A program made the position numbers and the translations under genes. Below, piece after piece: positions 39,424 to 47,780 of a DNA stretch of 52,000 nt. The first letter of the stretch is position 1; every line of letters begins with the position of its first letter. Under the pieces are notes generated by a model that had not been told where the DNA came from, searched no databases, and saw only the letters and a program-made list of their open reading frames with translations. Source of the DNA: Actinopolymorpha alba DSM 45243 (GTDB taxonomy: Bacteria > Actinomycetota > Actinomycetes > Propionibacteriales > Actinopolymorphaceae); the NCBI RefSeq assembly GCF_000373925.1, contig NZ_KB892782.1, positions 1 through 52,000 on the forward strand, read 5' to 3'.

Positions 39424-40317
39424 TCACTCAGATGGCCCAGATGAGCCAAGCAACTCAAGCCTGCCGAGTCGACTCCGCGTTGCGGTGACGTGACGTGCTC
39501 GCCAAGCTCGTCCGGAGTCGTAGCCCGCATGCACAGTCCGATTGTTCGGGTCGAGGTCGGCGAACACGACCTGAAGTGTTCCATCGGACCTGCCCTGAGC
39601 CAACCAGCGATCATCTGGGGCCGCGACACCCGATGGCATAGCTCCCGGGGCAGTGCCAGGAACGGCGAACGCGATCCACATCTCAGTCAACAGCGCATGT
39701 GCCAACGGTCGCCGATCATCCAGTGACTCTGCTGCCGATCCACCGCTGTAGCTGGCCAGCAGCACACAGTCCACCCCCAGCGACTCGTACTCGATGAACA
39801 CTTCCGGCCAGCGTGCTTCGATGCATATGGCGCATCCGAAGCGCATCCCATCGACCGAGAAGACGGTCGCGTGATCACCTGCTGCGTACATGAACGATGA
39901 CTCGTTGTTCGACAGAAACCGCTTGTCGTACCTGCCGACCAGGACCCCACCATCACTGATCACGTACAAGCTGTTGAACGGCCGTCCAAAACCGGGCTCG
40001 CGGTGCAGCGAACCGACAACGGCCCACAGTCCGAGCTCGCCGGCGCGCTCGATCGTCTGCTGTCGCTCCGCCGCGAGCGTCTGCCAGTCCACTCGAGACC
40101 AGTCCGACTCCGCCACCCGATCCGGATCGCTCGACATGAGCCGCCTGTCCGGAAGACCCGACAACGCCCCCTCCGTGAACACGACGAGCCGAGCGCCGCC
40201 GTCAGCCGCCAGACCCATCAGCTCCCGAACCCGACGCCCCTGCTCCCGAATCGAATCCGCGTCCGGCGAGCCCATTGGTCCGACACCCTGCGCCACCGCG
40301 ATCCTCACCACCGACAT
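39424..40317 (-). CDS. Carbon-nitrogen hydrolase (nitrilase superfamily)
   Basis: The product has 297 residues. The catalytic triad is visible: Glu in LVVFTEGALSG, Lys in VGRYDKRFLSNNE, and Cys in RFGCAICIEARWPEVF. The family converts nitriles or amides to acids; this subgroup (N-carbamoyl or aliphatic amidase-like) cannot be narrowed. ATG at 40317 gives MSVVRIAVAQGVGPMGSP, a typical start strand. It is the first larger gene beyond the Gly(CCC) duplication. Confidence 0.9.
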   Translation of the reverse strand: MSVVRIAVAQGVGPMGSPDADSIREQGRRVRELMGLAADGGARLVVFTEGALSGLPDRRLMSSDPDRVAESDWSRVDWQTLAAERQQTIERAGELGLWAVVGSLHREPGFGRPFNSLYVISDGGVLVGRYDKRFLSNNESSFMYAAGDHATVFSVDGMRFGCAICIEARWPEVFIEYESLGVDCVLLASYSGGSAAESLDDRRPLAHALLTEMWIAFAVPGTAPGAMPSGVAAPDDRWLAQGRSDGTLQVVFADLDPNNRTVHAGYDSGRAWRARHVTATRSRLGRLELLGSSGPSE

Positions 40318-40642
40318 GGCGAGAGATCATCGCACGGGCTCGCACCAGGATGCCGGGCCGACACACGGCCGCCAAGGAGAACCGACAAGACCCTCAGCGC
40401 TCCCCGAGCCTTCGACGCTCAGGATGACCGAAGCCACTCGATGTCAAGCATGTGGTGGCACACGACTGTCAAGAATCAGATGGCACAGCACATTCCCCCA
40501 CAGCCCTGCGTTGCTGAGTTGACCTACCCGGAACCTGTGCAGGGCCGCCAGGCCGGAGCCGCGAGCGGTCGACGGGTCGAGCCTGGCGGCCCTGCACAGG
40601 TTCCGGGTGCGGACGAGCTGTCCGACCGGCGGGAGAGAAGCC
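40318..40642. other. Intergenic region with long perfect palindrome
   Basis: No credible gene in 325 bp. The right part carries the 28-bp perfect inverted repeat at 40526-40608. Confidence 0.5.
40526..40608. repeat. Perfect 28-bp inverted repeat (large stem-loop)
   Basis: The left arm 40526-40553 begins ACCCGGAACCTGTGCAGG and the right arm 40581-40608 ends CCTGCACAGGTTCCGGGT; all 28 positions pair around a 27-nt loop. It lies 34 bp beyond the stop of the minus-strand gene 40643-41119, so it could be that gene's terminator. Its length is well beyond ordinary terminators and suggests a MITE-like insertion or a structured RNA. Confidence 0.9.
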
Positions 40643-41119
40643 CTACGAAGGTTGCTCCATCTCTGCTTCCAGCGCGGCTTTGCGAGCTGCACCTTCGTAC
40701 TGACTGCGGCGAAACACGAAGGGACCGAAACTCGTGTAATCCCGGCTTGGACGGTACGGCTGGGCGAAACTGCGCCAGATCACTGAGTCATCACCAGTGA
40801 GCACCTGCGCCTGCAGGGGCCAGCAGCCGACTTCCCCACAGTCGCACCCGAGCAAGGCGATCGCACCGACCTGCTGCCAGTACGCGGAGTCCGGCCGCCC
40901 ACAGAGGTAGCCGGTCAGATCGCCGAACTTGAAGCGGTCGAGCACAAGCCCGGCGTACTGGCCTGGCACGTCGTGACCGGCAGCATGCTCATACCCCGAC
41001 ACCATGTCAACAAGGCTCACGCCGTCGATGCACGGCAACAGTTCCCGCTCTGGGTACGGACCATCTCTCCACGAACGGACCTCAAAGCGGACCCTGCGAA
41101 CCACAAGCTGCGCTGGCAC
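40643..41119 (-). CDS. Conserved-type hypothetical protein with CDCGEVGCWPL motif
   Basis: The product has 158 residues: ...LLPCIDGVSLVDMVSGYEHAAGHD..., LVLDRFKFGDLTGYLCGRP, GAIALLGCDCGEVGCWPLQAQVLTGDDSVIWRSFAQPYRPSRDYTSFGPFVFRRSQYEGA. The C-D-C-G-E-x-G-C motif could bind metal. I recall the pattern (GCDCGE.GCWPL, then QP.R..DY...GPF.F.R.QY) from many small bacterial proteins of unknown function. No domain name given. Confidence 0.75.
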   Translation of the reverse strand: MPAQLVVRRVRFEVRSWRDGPYPERELLPCIDGVSLVDMVSGYEHAAGHDVPGQYAGLVLDRFKFGDLTGYLCGRPDSAYWQQVGAIALLGCDCGEVGCWPLQAQVLTGDDSVIWRSFAQPYRPSRDYTSFGPFVFRRSQYEGAARKAALEAEMEQPS

Positions 41120-41270
41120 CTACCAAGTCTGCCGCATGCGCACTGCCCGCCCGTGACCCCAATGGCCAGTACGACTGATTGAGGTCATCTCAGGCCGAGG
41201 CATTCCGGGGTCCATGACGGTGCCGATCGCCTCGACGCTGGCATGGGCGCCGTGAAGATAGCCTCCAGCC

Positions 41271-41738
41271 ATGCCGAGCTTCGAGATCACACCGGTAGGT
41301 ACGGTCCGGAACGACCGGACAGACGTCCAGCACACGGACAACTGGGGTGCCGTCCGCAGCACGATCACCGTCGACGAGCGCTTCGGCGATGCGTGCCTCC
41401 AGGGCCTGGAGGGCTTCTCCCACGTGGAAGTCCTCTTCATCTTCGACCAGTTCCCGGAACTCGACCACTACCGCGAACCCCGCCCCTACCGCGGCCGCTC
41501 CGACCTCCCGCCCGTCGGCGTCTTCGCCGGCCGCGGCCCCCGCAGACCAAACCGCATCGGGTCAACGTGCTGCGCCATCGAATCCGTCCGGCGCCGCGAA
41601 CTGACGGTAGTGGGCCTCGACGCGGTTTCGGGCACCCCGGTCATCGATCTGAAGCCGACCATGGCGGAGTTCCGCCCGGTGAACATCAAGCAGCCGGAAT
41701 GGGTCAGCCGCATGATGTCGGAGTACTTCCAGCCGTAA
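41271..41738 (+). CDS. trmO: TrmO/TsaA family tRNA methyltransferase
   Basis: The product has 155 residues. It has the UPF0066/TsaA beta-barrel signature: FEITPVGTVRNDRTD, GLEGFSHVEVLFIFDQFPELD, RGRSDLPPVGVFAGRGPRRPNRIGSTCCAI, GLDAVSGTPVIDLKPTMAEF. E. coli TrmO N6-methylates t6A37 in threonine tRNAs with S-adenosylmethionine. This is a short form without the C-terminal extension of the E. coli protein. The characteristic RxPxRPNxIG motif is present as RGPRRPNRIG. Confidence 0.88.
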   Translation: MPSFEITPVGTVRNDRTDVQHTDNWGAVRSTITVDERFGDACLQGLEGFSHVEVLFIFDQFPELDHYREPRPYRGRSDLPPVGVFAGRGPRRPNRIGSTCCAIESVRRRELTVVGLDAVSGTPVIDLKPTMAEFRPVNIKQPEWVSRMMSEYFQP

Positions 41739-41870
41739 GCGGGGTCTGGGGGGGCGAAGCCCAAGAATCCCCCGGTAAGGGGACTTCCGTAAATTAGCTG
41801 GTCGTTCCAGACCTTCGGCTTCTTTCGGCTGGCCAGCCTGTGTCGTCCTGTGTTGTCGGTGCCGTCCGGC

Positions 41871-43259
41871 ATGATCCTGGTCGTGATCTTTCCGAAGCAG
41901 GGTGCGCCGCGGTACGGCCCTGGCCGTCTGGTGGTCGACGGCCAGGATGCGACGGTGTGTCGGAAGGCGACGTTCGCGTTCGACCCGTCGCCAGCGCAGG
42001 AGCGGGGCTTGTTGGCGCTGCTCAGCGCATGTTGTGAGGTGTACAACGCCGGCTTGCAGGAACGCCGTGAAGGCCTGGCAACGCGCCAACACGAGCGTGT
42101 CGCTGTTCGATCAGTTCACCCAGATCACCGGGTTGCGCGGGGTGCGCGATGACGTGCTGGCCAGGGGGATCCAACCGATCCGTGGGGCGTTGCGGCGGTT
42201 GGATGAGGCGTTTGTTGGGTTCTACCGCCGCATCAAGTTGGGGCAGGCGCCGGGGTACCCGCGGTTCAAGTCACGCCGCCGGTTCAATACGGCCTGCTGG
42301 GACGAGCCGGCGTCGTGGAAGGTCGACGTCGATCAGCGCAGGTTACGCATTCAGGGTGTCGGCACGATTCGGCTACCCAAATCCGCCGCTCGTCAGTTCG
42401 CCAGGCTGGCCGGGCGTGGCGGGGTTCCGGTGACGTTGAGCGTGACCCGCCGCCGTGCCGGCGGCACCAGCGAGCATCCGAAATGGGTGTGGCGGGCCAG
42501 CGTCGGGTTCAAGGACGTCACACCAGTCCGCGCCGCTTCGCAGCCCGGTGACGGGCAGGTGGTGGGTGCCGATCGTGGTGTGGCGGTGGCGTTGCCGCCT
42601 CGAACGGGCAGCTGCTGGTGATGCCGGCCTGGATGCGGCAGAGCCGAGAGAGGATTGTCGCGTTGCAGCGACGCCAGGCCCGGAAGGTGAAGTTTTCGCG
42701 GTCCTGGCGTGCACTGGCGAAGAGGATCGCTCGGGAGTACCGCAAGGTCGCCCAGCGCACCGACAACTGGGCCCGCGAGACCGCCCGGCAGCTGGTCGCA
42801 CAGGCTGAGGTTATGGCGTTGGAGAACCTCGACCTGGCGTCGATGACCCGTTCGGCGAAGGGAACGATCGACAACCCGGGCCGCAACGTAGCCGCCAAGT
42901 CCGGGTTGAACCGCGCGCTGCAGGACGCGGCGCTGGGACGGCTAGCGACATGGGTGTGCGTCAAAGCGGAAGAAGCTGGACGCCGCACCTGGCTGGTCGA
43001 CCCCGCGCACACCTCCCAGCAATGCGCCCGCTGCGGCCACACCGACAAGAACAACCGGCAGAGCCGAGACGTGTTCGTGTGCCAGCGTTGCGCGCATACC
43101 GCGCATGCGGACCTCAACGCCGCAGCCAACATCGCCGACCGGGCCCGAGCCTGCGAAACCGCGTGGCGCCAAGCTGGCTCACCACCGCTACCACGACCTA
43201 GCCCACGTCTACGACGGCGGCGAACCGACACAGCGCGACCCCGGCTGGCGCCCGCTTGA
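41871..43259 (+). pseudogene. tnpB: TnpB (IS200/IS605-type OrfB), two compensating frameshifts
   Basis: Three frames join into one TnpB. Frame 1 gives VCRKATFAFDPSPAQERGLLALLSACCEVYNAGLQERRE. At about 42071 an extra G shifts to AWQRANTSVSLFDQFTQITGLRG...VVGADRGVAVAL. At about 42594 a missing G shifts back to AASNGQLLVMPAWMRQSRERIV... to the end. RuvC residues are intact (Asp in VGADRG, Glu in VMALENLDL, Asp in HADLNAAANI), as is the zinc ribbon (CARC...CQRC). The start could also be a GTG at 41931. The guide RNA of such elements overlaps the gene's 3' end and the right end of the element. No tnpA is present. Confidence 0.85.
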
Positions 43260-43567
43260 ACCGATACAGCACGACCGGGGCCGGGTCGGCTCCGAGGCCA
43301 CACGAGACGGCCAAACGCAGGGATAACCAAGTTATTCCCGCGCAGACCCTAAGGAGACTGCCACGGCAGACGAACGCTGTGGACGCGCCGTCGTGCTATC
43401 TGCGTGCTGTTCGCCTCGGCTTCGAAGGGCAGACACGGCTACTCACGGGCCACCCTCATGAGCGTCCGACGGCCAGCCGAGCGGGACCTGCCCCGGTACG
43501 GGTTCGGCCTTGACTTCGAGCGCACTCTAACTGCCAGTATCGCGGCGACGACGGAAAGGGTGTGCAG
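43260..43567. ncRNA. Probable IS605-type right end and omega-RNA region
   Basis: This is the 308 bp between tnpB and the next gene. In IS605-type elements the omega-RNA scaffold covers the tnpB 3' end and runs to the right end, with the adjacent host DNA as guide. GACCCCGGCTGG / GACCGGGGCCGG-type inversions near 43230-43300 and GGGATAACCAAGTTATTCCC near 43319-43338 (a palindrome around TAACCAAGTTA) are candidates for scaffold and end hairpins. Exact ends cannot be set without comparing copies. Confidence 0.35.
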
Positions 43568-44569
43568 ATGGAGACTCGTCAGCTAGGCAGTTCGGGTCCG
43601 GCCGTGTCCCGGTTCGCGCTGGGGGCGATGACGTTCGGTGGTGACACGGACGAGGCGGCGAGCCACGAGGTGCTCGACGTGTACGTCGATGCGGGTGGCA
43701 CTCTGATCGATACCGCCGACAACTACGGGAGCGGCGCGTCGGAGCGCATCGTTGGCCGGTGGCTGAGTGCCCGGCCCGGCGTGCGCGAGCGCGTACTGCT
43801 CGCGACCAAAGGCCGCTTCGGATATCCCGGCGCGAGCCTGACGCCGACGTACCTGCGCACCGCGATCGACGCCAGCCTCTCCCGGCTCGGCGTCGATCAC
43901 GTCGATCTCTACCAGCTGCACGGTCCAGACGACCAGCACCGGGTCGACGAGATCGTAGAGTTTCTCGCCGAGATCGTCACCGCGGGCAAGGCCCGCTACG
44001 TCGGCGTCAGCAACTTTGCCGGGTGGCAGGTCGCCAAGCTCGCGCGGCTACTGGGAGAGCAGGGCGGCCCGCCTCTGGTCTCCCAGCAGATCCAATACAG
44101 CCTGCTGGCCCGGGCGGTCGAGTGGGAGGTCCTTCCGGCTGGTGTGGACGCCGGCCTGGGCACGTTGTTGTATGGCCCGCTGGCGCAGGGGTGGCTCACC
44201 GGGAAGTACCAGCGCGACCAGCAGCCACCGGCCGGCACACGTGTCGCCCAAGCCGGAGAATCGACGAGTGAGGCGTGGCACCGGAGGAACACCGAGGAGG
44301 TGTGGTCAGTCATCGACGTGCTCCGCGACGTCGCCCACACGCACGGGGTGACGCCCGGCCAGGCGGCACTCGCGTGGGTCGCCGACCGTCCGGGCGTCAC
44401 AGCGCCGATCGTTGGCGCGCGTACCGTCGCGCAGTTGCGCGAGTCGCTCGCCGCAGCCGCGCTGCACCTTGACGAGAAGGCGACTACCCGGCTCACCGAA
44501 GTCAGCGCGCCGCTGACGCCGAACTATCCGTACCAGATGATGGAACGGATCGCAGGTTGGCACGGCTGA
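43568..44569 (+). CDS. Aldo/keto reductase
   Basis: The product has 333 residues. AKR motifs: LGSSGPAVSRFALGAMTFGG, the catalytic Asp/Tyr in LIDTADNYGSGASERIVGRWL, catalytic Lys in VLLATKGRFG, and His in VDLYQLHGPD. The C-terminal NADPH-binding segment is APIVGARTVAQLRESLAAAAL. It resembles the YajO/IolS-type reductases of unknown substrate. ATG at 43568 has a GGAAAGG site 6 nt upstream. Confidence 0.93.
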   Translation: METRQLGSSGPAVSRFALGAMTFGGDTDEAASHEVLDVYVDAGGTLIDTADNYGSGASERIVGRWLSARPGVRERVLLATKGRFGYPGASLTPTYLRTAIDASLSRLGVDHVDLYQLHGPDDQHRVDEIVEFLAEIVTAGKARYVGVSNFAGWQVAKLARLLGEQGGPPLVSQQIQYSLLARAVEWEVLPAGVDAGLGTLLYGPLAQGWLTGKYQRDQQPPAGTRVAQAGESTSEAWHRRNTEEVWSVIDVLRDVAHTHGVTPGQAALAWVADRPGVTAPIVGARTVAQLRESLAAAALHLDEKATTRLTEVSAPLTPNYPYQMMERIAGWHG

Positions 44570-44579
44570 GACGCCGCAG

Positions 44580-44756
44580 GTGCTGTTCGCCGGCCTCAAT
44601 CCCCAAGATCCCGCTATGCGCGCCGGCTACGACCGTGGCTACAGGCCTTGGCGGGCCTGCTACCGAAACGGGTACTGCCCAACGCCAGATGAGGTCACGG
44701 CATTGCTGGAGTCTCCGAAGCCGGAAGCCGCCACGCCGTCAGAGCCAACTTTCTGA
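44580..44756 (+). CDS. Short ORF, possible gene fragment
   Basis: From GTG 44580 the 58-residue product reads MLFAGLNPQDPAMRAGYDRGYRPWRACYRNGYCPTPDEVTALLE, then a short acidic tail. The aromatic/cysteine-rich part looks like real protein, and the frame ends cleanly at TGA. There is no clear ribosome site and the frame begins right after the reductase stop, so it may be a decayed C-terminal piece of another gene. The rest of the gap to 44868 is without features. Confidence 0.35.
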   Translation: MLFAGLNPQDPAMRAGYDRGYRPWRACYRNGYCPTPDEVTALLESPKPEAATPSEPTF

Positions 44757-44867
44757 CCTGGGGGTTCGCCGTTGGCCGAGCGCGGCCGCCGTATCCCGGA
44801 ATCGGACACTCCGCGCCTGGGACGTCCGATTCCGCCGCCGTTGATCAGCCAACGCCGCGAAGCTGCG

Positions 44868-45566
44868 CTAGCTCGTCGTGCGTTCCACGGTGATGACCTC
44901 GGGGTTCTTGACCGCGGTGCGCCACCGGGTCGCCCAGCCCTCCCGGACAGCGGCGAAAGCAGTGTCATCGAGACCGTAGGTGGAGACGATCACGTTGACC
45001 TGGGCGGGCTCCACAGCGTTCGGATCGGCGCCGACGGAAACCAGCCAGCCGTCGCGGGTGACCACGCTGGCCTCGTACCACGGAGTGCCCGGACCGACCA
45101 GCGCGATCACCTCTGGTCCCGTCGCCTCGCCGGCCAGGTAGACGGTGCGGCGAGCGCCCTCGGGTGCCGCCTCCAGCCAGAAGCGCAGCTGTTCCAGGTA
45201 GAAGCGCCAGCCCTCTGCGACGCCCTCGTACAGCTCCTCCCATGTCGCGTCCGCGACCTCGGGTACCACGAGGCGCACGATGGTGCGCGGTCCGTCGGCG
45301 GTGAGGGTGAGTTCGGTGTCGTCGTCGAACACGATGCGTCCGGGCGGGAAGAGCGTCGAGTCTTCCACGAAGGCGCGTACCTCGTCATCGAGCCCGGCGG
45401 CGGGACGCTCCGGACGGCCACCGTGTCGGTCGTCGTAGTCGTAGCCGAACCACTCACGTAGGGCTTCGGCGGTGCTCACCGCCCGCCAGACCTCGCCCTG
45501 TGACGCGTTGACCACCAACTCGAGGATCGGTCGCTTGGTGTCGCCTTTCGGGCTACTGGTGTTCAT
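44868..45566 (-). CDS. SRPBCC (AHSA1-like) domain protein
   Basis: The product has 232 residues: MNTSSPKGDTKRPILELVVNASQGEVWRAVSTAEALREWFGYDYDD, then RTIVRLVVPEVADATWEELYEGVAEGWRFYLEQLRFWLE, the SRPBCC helix-grip fold with its long C-terminal helix, plus an extra C-terminal half (VTRDGWLVSVGADPNAVEPAQVNVIVSTYGLDD). It lies 49 bp downstream of an ArsR-family gene in the same direction, a very common pairing in which the regulator controls the SRPBCC protein. Confidence 0.88.
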   Translation of the reverse strand: MNTSSPKGDTKRPILELVVNASQGEVWRAVSTAEALREWFGYDYDDRHGGRPERPAAGLDDEVRAFVEDSTLFPPGRIVFDDDTELTLTADGPRTIVRLVVPEVADATWEELYEGVAEGWRFYLEQLRFWLEAAPEGARRTVYLAGEATGPEVIALVGPGTPWYEASVVTRDGWLVSVGADPNAVEPAQVNVIVSTYGLDDTAFAAVREGWATRWRTAVKNPEVITVERTTS

Positions 45567-45615
45567 CAGGTACCTCCTTAGGTGACTTCGACTCGGGTAT
45601 GTCGGTGGGTTCGGG

Positions 45616-46218
45616 TCAGGTGCGCCCAGTGGGGTTCGGGTCAGGTTGCTCGGTCGGGTTGGCCGCGGGGTGGCCGCCGATGATGACGCGGTACCGCCGG
45701 CGCGCCCGTGGTGCGTCGTACGCGGCCGCCAGGTCGGCGACACGCGCCGCGAGATCTTCGGCGAACCGCGCGATGTCGGCCGGTTCGGAGAACCCGACGT
45801 CGGCCGTGATCGTGAAGGTCACCAGTCGCTTGCCAGCATCGCTGGCCTGGTCGCGCATCGCGGCGACCTCGCGGAACGTGCGGGCGGTTGTCGCGAGCAG
45901 GGTCTCGGCGGCGAACTGGTCCTGGTCGTCGGTCGGGAGGTCGCCAAGGACCTCCGGGGCGACCACCACGGTCCGCGCCGTGGCGCGTACCACCCGCTCG
46001 GTGCGTCCCCGCCGCTGCCGGGTCTCGACCAGTTCGACGAGCCCGGCCTTCTCGAGTTCGCGCAGGTGGTAGTTGACCCGCTGCCGGCTCTCGCCGATCT
46101 GGGCGGCCACCACGGTCGCTGACGCGGGCTCTCGCACCTCGGCGAGGATCCGCCTGCGCAGCGGTGACAGCGCCCCACGCAAGTCGGCCCCGCGCAGGAC
46201 GTCAAGTCCCTTGGTCAT
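45616..46218 (-). CDS. ArsR-family (HTH_20) transcriptional regulator
   Basis: The product has 200 residues. The winged helix-turn-helix is clear: LRGALSPLRRRILAEVREPASATVVAAQIGESRQRVNYHLRELEKAGLVELVETRQRRGRTERVVRATAR. The C-terminal part may bind a ligand or dimerise. No metal-binding cysteines of the classical ArsR type are present. It precedes the SRPBCC gene in one operon. An AT-rich patch with TTGACA lies about 30 bp upstream of the ATG. Confidence 0.92.
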   Translation of the reverse strand: MTKGLDVLRGADLRGALSPLRRRILAEVREPASATVVAAQIGESRQRVNYHLRELEKAGLVELVETRQRRGRTERVVRATARTVVVAPEVLGDLPTDDQDQFAAETLLATTARTFREVAAMRDQASDAGKRLVTFTITADVGFSEPADIARFAEDLAARVADLAAAYDAPRARRRYRVIIGGHPAANPTEQPDPNPTGRT

Positions 46219-46364
46219 GGCCTCACGGTGCCACTAGAAAAATCAGTTTGTCAATTAGCCGGCCCGCGGGTCCCTGGTGGTGTGCACGACCTAGGGCCGC
46301 CCGCAAGGGCGGTAGCCGGGGCGCCGTCCTCGGGCTTGCCGAGCGGACAGCACAGGGCCCGGCG

Positions 46365-46862
46365 CTATCCGGGTAGGTCCTTCACAAGAAACGTGCACGG
46401 GTCCTCGACGACGTGCCTGACCTCGGCATCGTCCTTGTAGCTCCACACGTCGACATAGCGGATGCCTGCGCTGTAGCCGAGCCTCTCGTACAACGCCATG
46501 GCGCGGGGATTGTCGTCACCTGCGCCGACGCCGATCCACTTGAAGCCACGATCCCGGGCACGGTCCTCGGCGGTGCGGATAAGCGCCGAGCCGATGCCTC
46601 TGCCCCGCATCTCGGCGCAGTAGACGAGCAGGCCGTTGATCTCCGGGCAGCCCGGGTACGCGTCCCGGACCTCCGCGCTCTTGCACCCCTGCCAGAGAAC
46701 CTCGCCGTGCCCGAGCGGAACGCCACCATCCCATGCCACCAGGTAGGTGCACTCACCCATCCGTTGCCGCTCCACCTTCAGCGCATGGTGACGGTTCGGA
46801 CCCGTCGGCGATGTCTGCTCCAACGCCTCCACGTCATCAGCGGTGCAGTCCCGAACCAGCAT
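46365..46862 (-). CDS. GNAT family acetyltransferase
   Basis: The product has 165 residues. The acetyl-CoA site is VYCAEMRGRGIGSALIRTAEDRARDRGF (R-x-x-G-x-G/A), followed by IGVGAGDDNPRAMALYERLGY. N-terminal MLVRDCTADDVEALEQTSPTG is typical. The substrate is unknown. Confidence 0.92.
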   Translation of the reverse strand: MLVRDCTADDVEALEQTSPTGPNRHHALKVERQRMGECTYLVAWDGGVPLGHGEVLWQGCKSAEVRDAYPGCPEINGLLVYCAEMRGRGIGSALIRTAEDRARDRGFKWIGVGAGDDNPRAMALYERLGYSAGIRYVDVWSYKDDAEVRHVVEDPCTFLVKDLPG

Positions 46863-47189
46863 CCCGGCACGCTACAAACCAAGAATCCGACAGCGCCAGC
46901 CAATAACCGAGGGGTCGTAAAGTGCACGCCTCATCCACGCACGCCAGTCTCCGGCCGCCACTCCGGCCGTCAATCTGGCTGGTTGCGAGGACGAACGGGG
47001 CAGCCTGGTCGCTCACACCTCCGCGTCCCCGAGCATGGGGCCAATCAGGATCGTGCGCTCGGGGACAGTCGAGGCCGTAACAACAGACGAGCCACGCGGG
47101 GCGGCCCTTTCCTGGCCAGCAAATGTCTGGCCGAGCTAGTTGGCCTCCAGGTCGGGGGATGGGCCGAACGCATCGATCGAGGAGTGACC
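46863..47189. other. Intergenic stretch without recognised features
   Basis: About 327 bp. Open frames on both strands have poor composition. The promoter for the gene at 47190 and that of the divergent GNAT gene should lie here; no motif was recognised. Confidence 0.4.
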
Positions 47190-47693
47190 ATGGAGTCAGC
47201 CGATCATCTCGATCGGGCAGTCGGCAGCGCCGTCGCCGCACTGCGATCAGGAACGAGCCACAACTGGCAGACAACGGCCGGTCCCCTGGAGTGGACCTGC
47301 CGGTTCACCGCCGATCACACCGCGCACTGCCTGCCGGCGTACGCGATCCAGCTCGTCAGCAAGACACGGACACACCAGGTGAGCTTCTTCTCCCGCGCTC
47401 TGGAGGACGCAACGCCGTCGGACGTGCTCGAGCTGCTCGAGGTGAGCGGTCGTCTTCTGTCCGCTGTGGTTCGAACCGCGAAGCCACGACGTGCCCTCCG
47501 CGTGCCCCAAGCCAGGGCCGATCATGGTCCCTGCGGTCAATGGCGTCAGAACGCGCAGACCCGGTGGCGGCGACGATTTGCGCTCAGCCGAGCGGGAGCC
47601 TGCGAGGTTCTTTGCAAGGCAGGGGTCCGTACAGCAACGAAGCACAGCAACGCCAGCAACCATTGCCGGCCAAGGCGACCCGAGATGACGTGA
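47190..47693 (+). CDS. Hypothetical protein whose C-terminus runs into an attachment-like block
   Basis: The product has 167 residues. The first 100 look genuine: MESADHLDRAVGSAVAALRSGTSHNWQTTAGPLEWTCRFTADHTAHCLPAYAIQLVSKTRTHQVSFFSRALEDATPSDVLELLEVSGRLLSAVVRTAKPRR. From about residue 101 the frame crosses block h (47489-47628) and the residues become arginine-rich and unnatural. The ATG has a GAGGAG site 6 nt upstream. Insertion of the block has probably replaced the native stop. No family recognised. Confidence 0.6.
   Translation: MESADHLDRAVGSAVAALRSGTSHNWQTTAGPLEWTCRFTADHTAHCLPAYAIQLVSKTRTHQVSFFSRALEDATPSDVLELLEVSGRLLSAVVRTAKPRRALRVPQARADHGPCGQWRQNAQTRWRRRFALSRAGACEVLCKAGVRTATKHSNASNHCRPRRPEMT
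47489..47628. other. Attachment-like block (h) with tRNA-Ala(TGC)-like core
   Basis: Pair h (ACGTGCCCTCC, GCGTGCCCCAA; 47489-47510) is followed after 99 bp by CTTTGCAAGGCAGGGGTCC (47610-47628), the same 19 bp as at 37022-37040. After the first base of the pair, the next 41 bp match block c without a difference; the middle is about half conserved. The two blocks flank 10.5 kb in direct orientation. Confidence 0.6.
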
Positions 47694-47780
47694 CGGACAC
47701 ATGAACGGCCGTCCTCGACCAGTCCGCCGATAGACCCCTCAGACAACCGATCGCGTGGGCACGAGGAGTCCCAGGTGAGT

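Noticed and set aside
42071-42594. Programmed frameshifting in tnpB
   Set aside because: No slippery heptamer is evident at either point, and one +1 and one -1 shift in GC-rich sequence are better explained by mutation or base-calling error.
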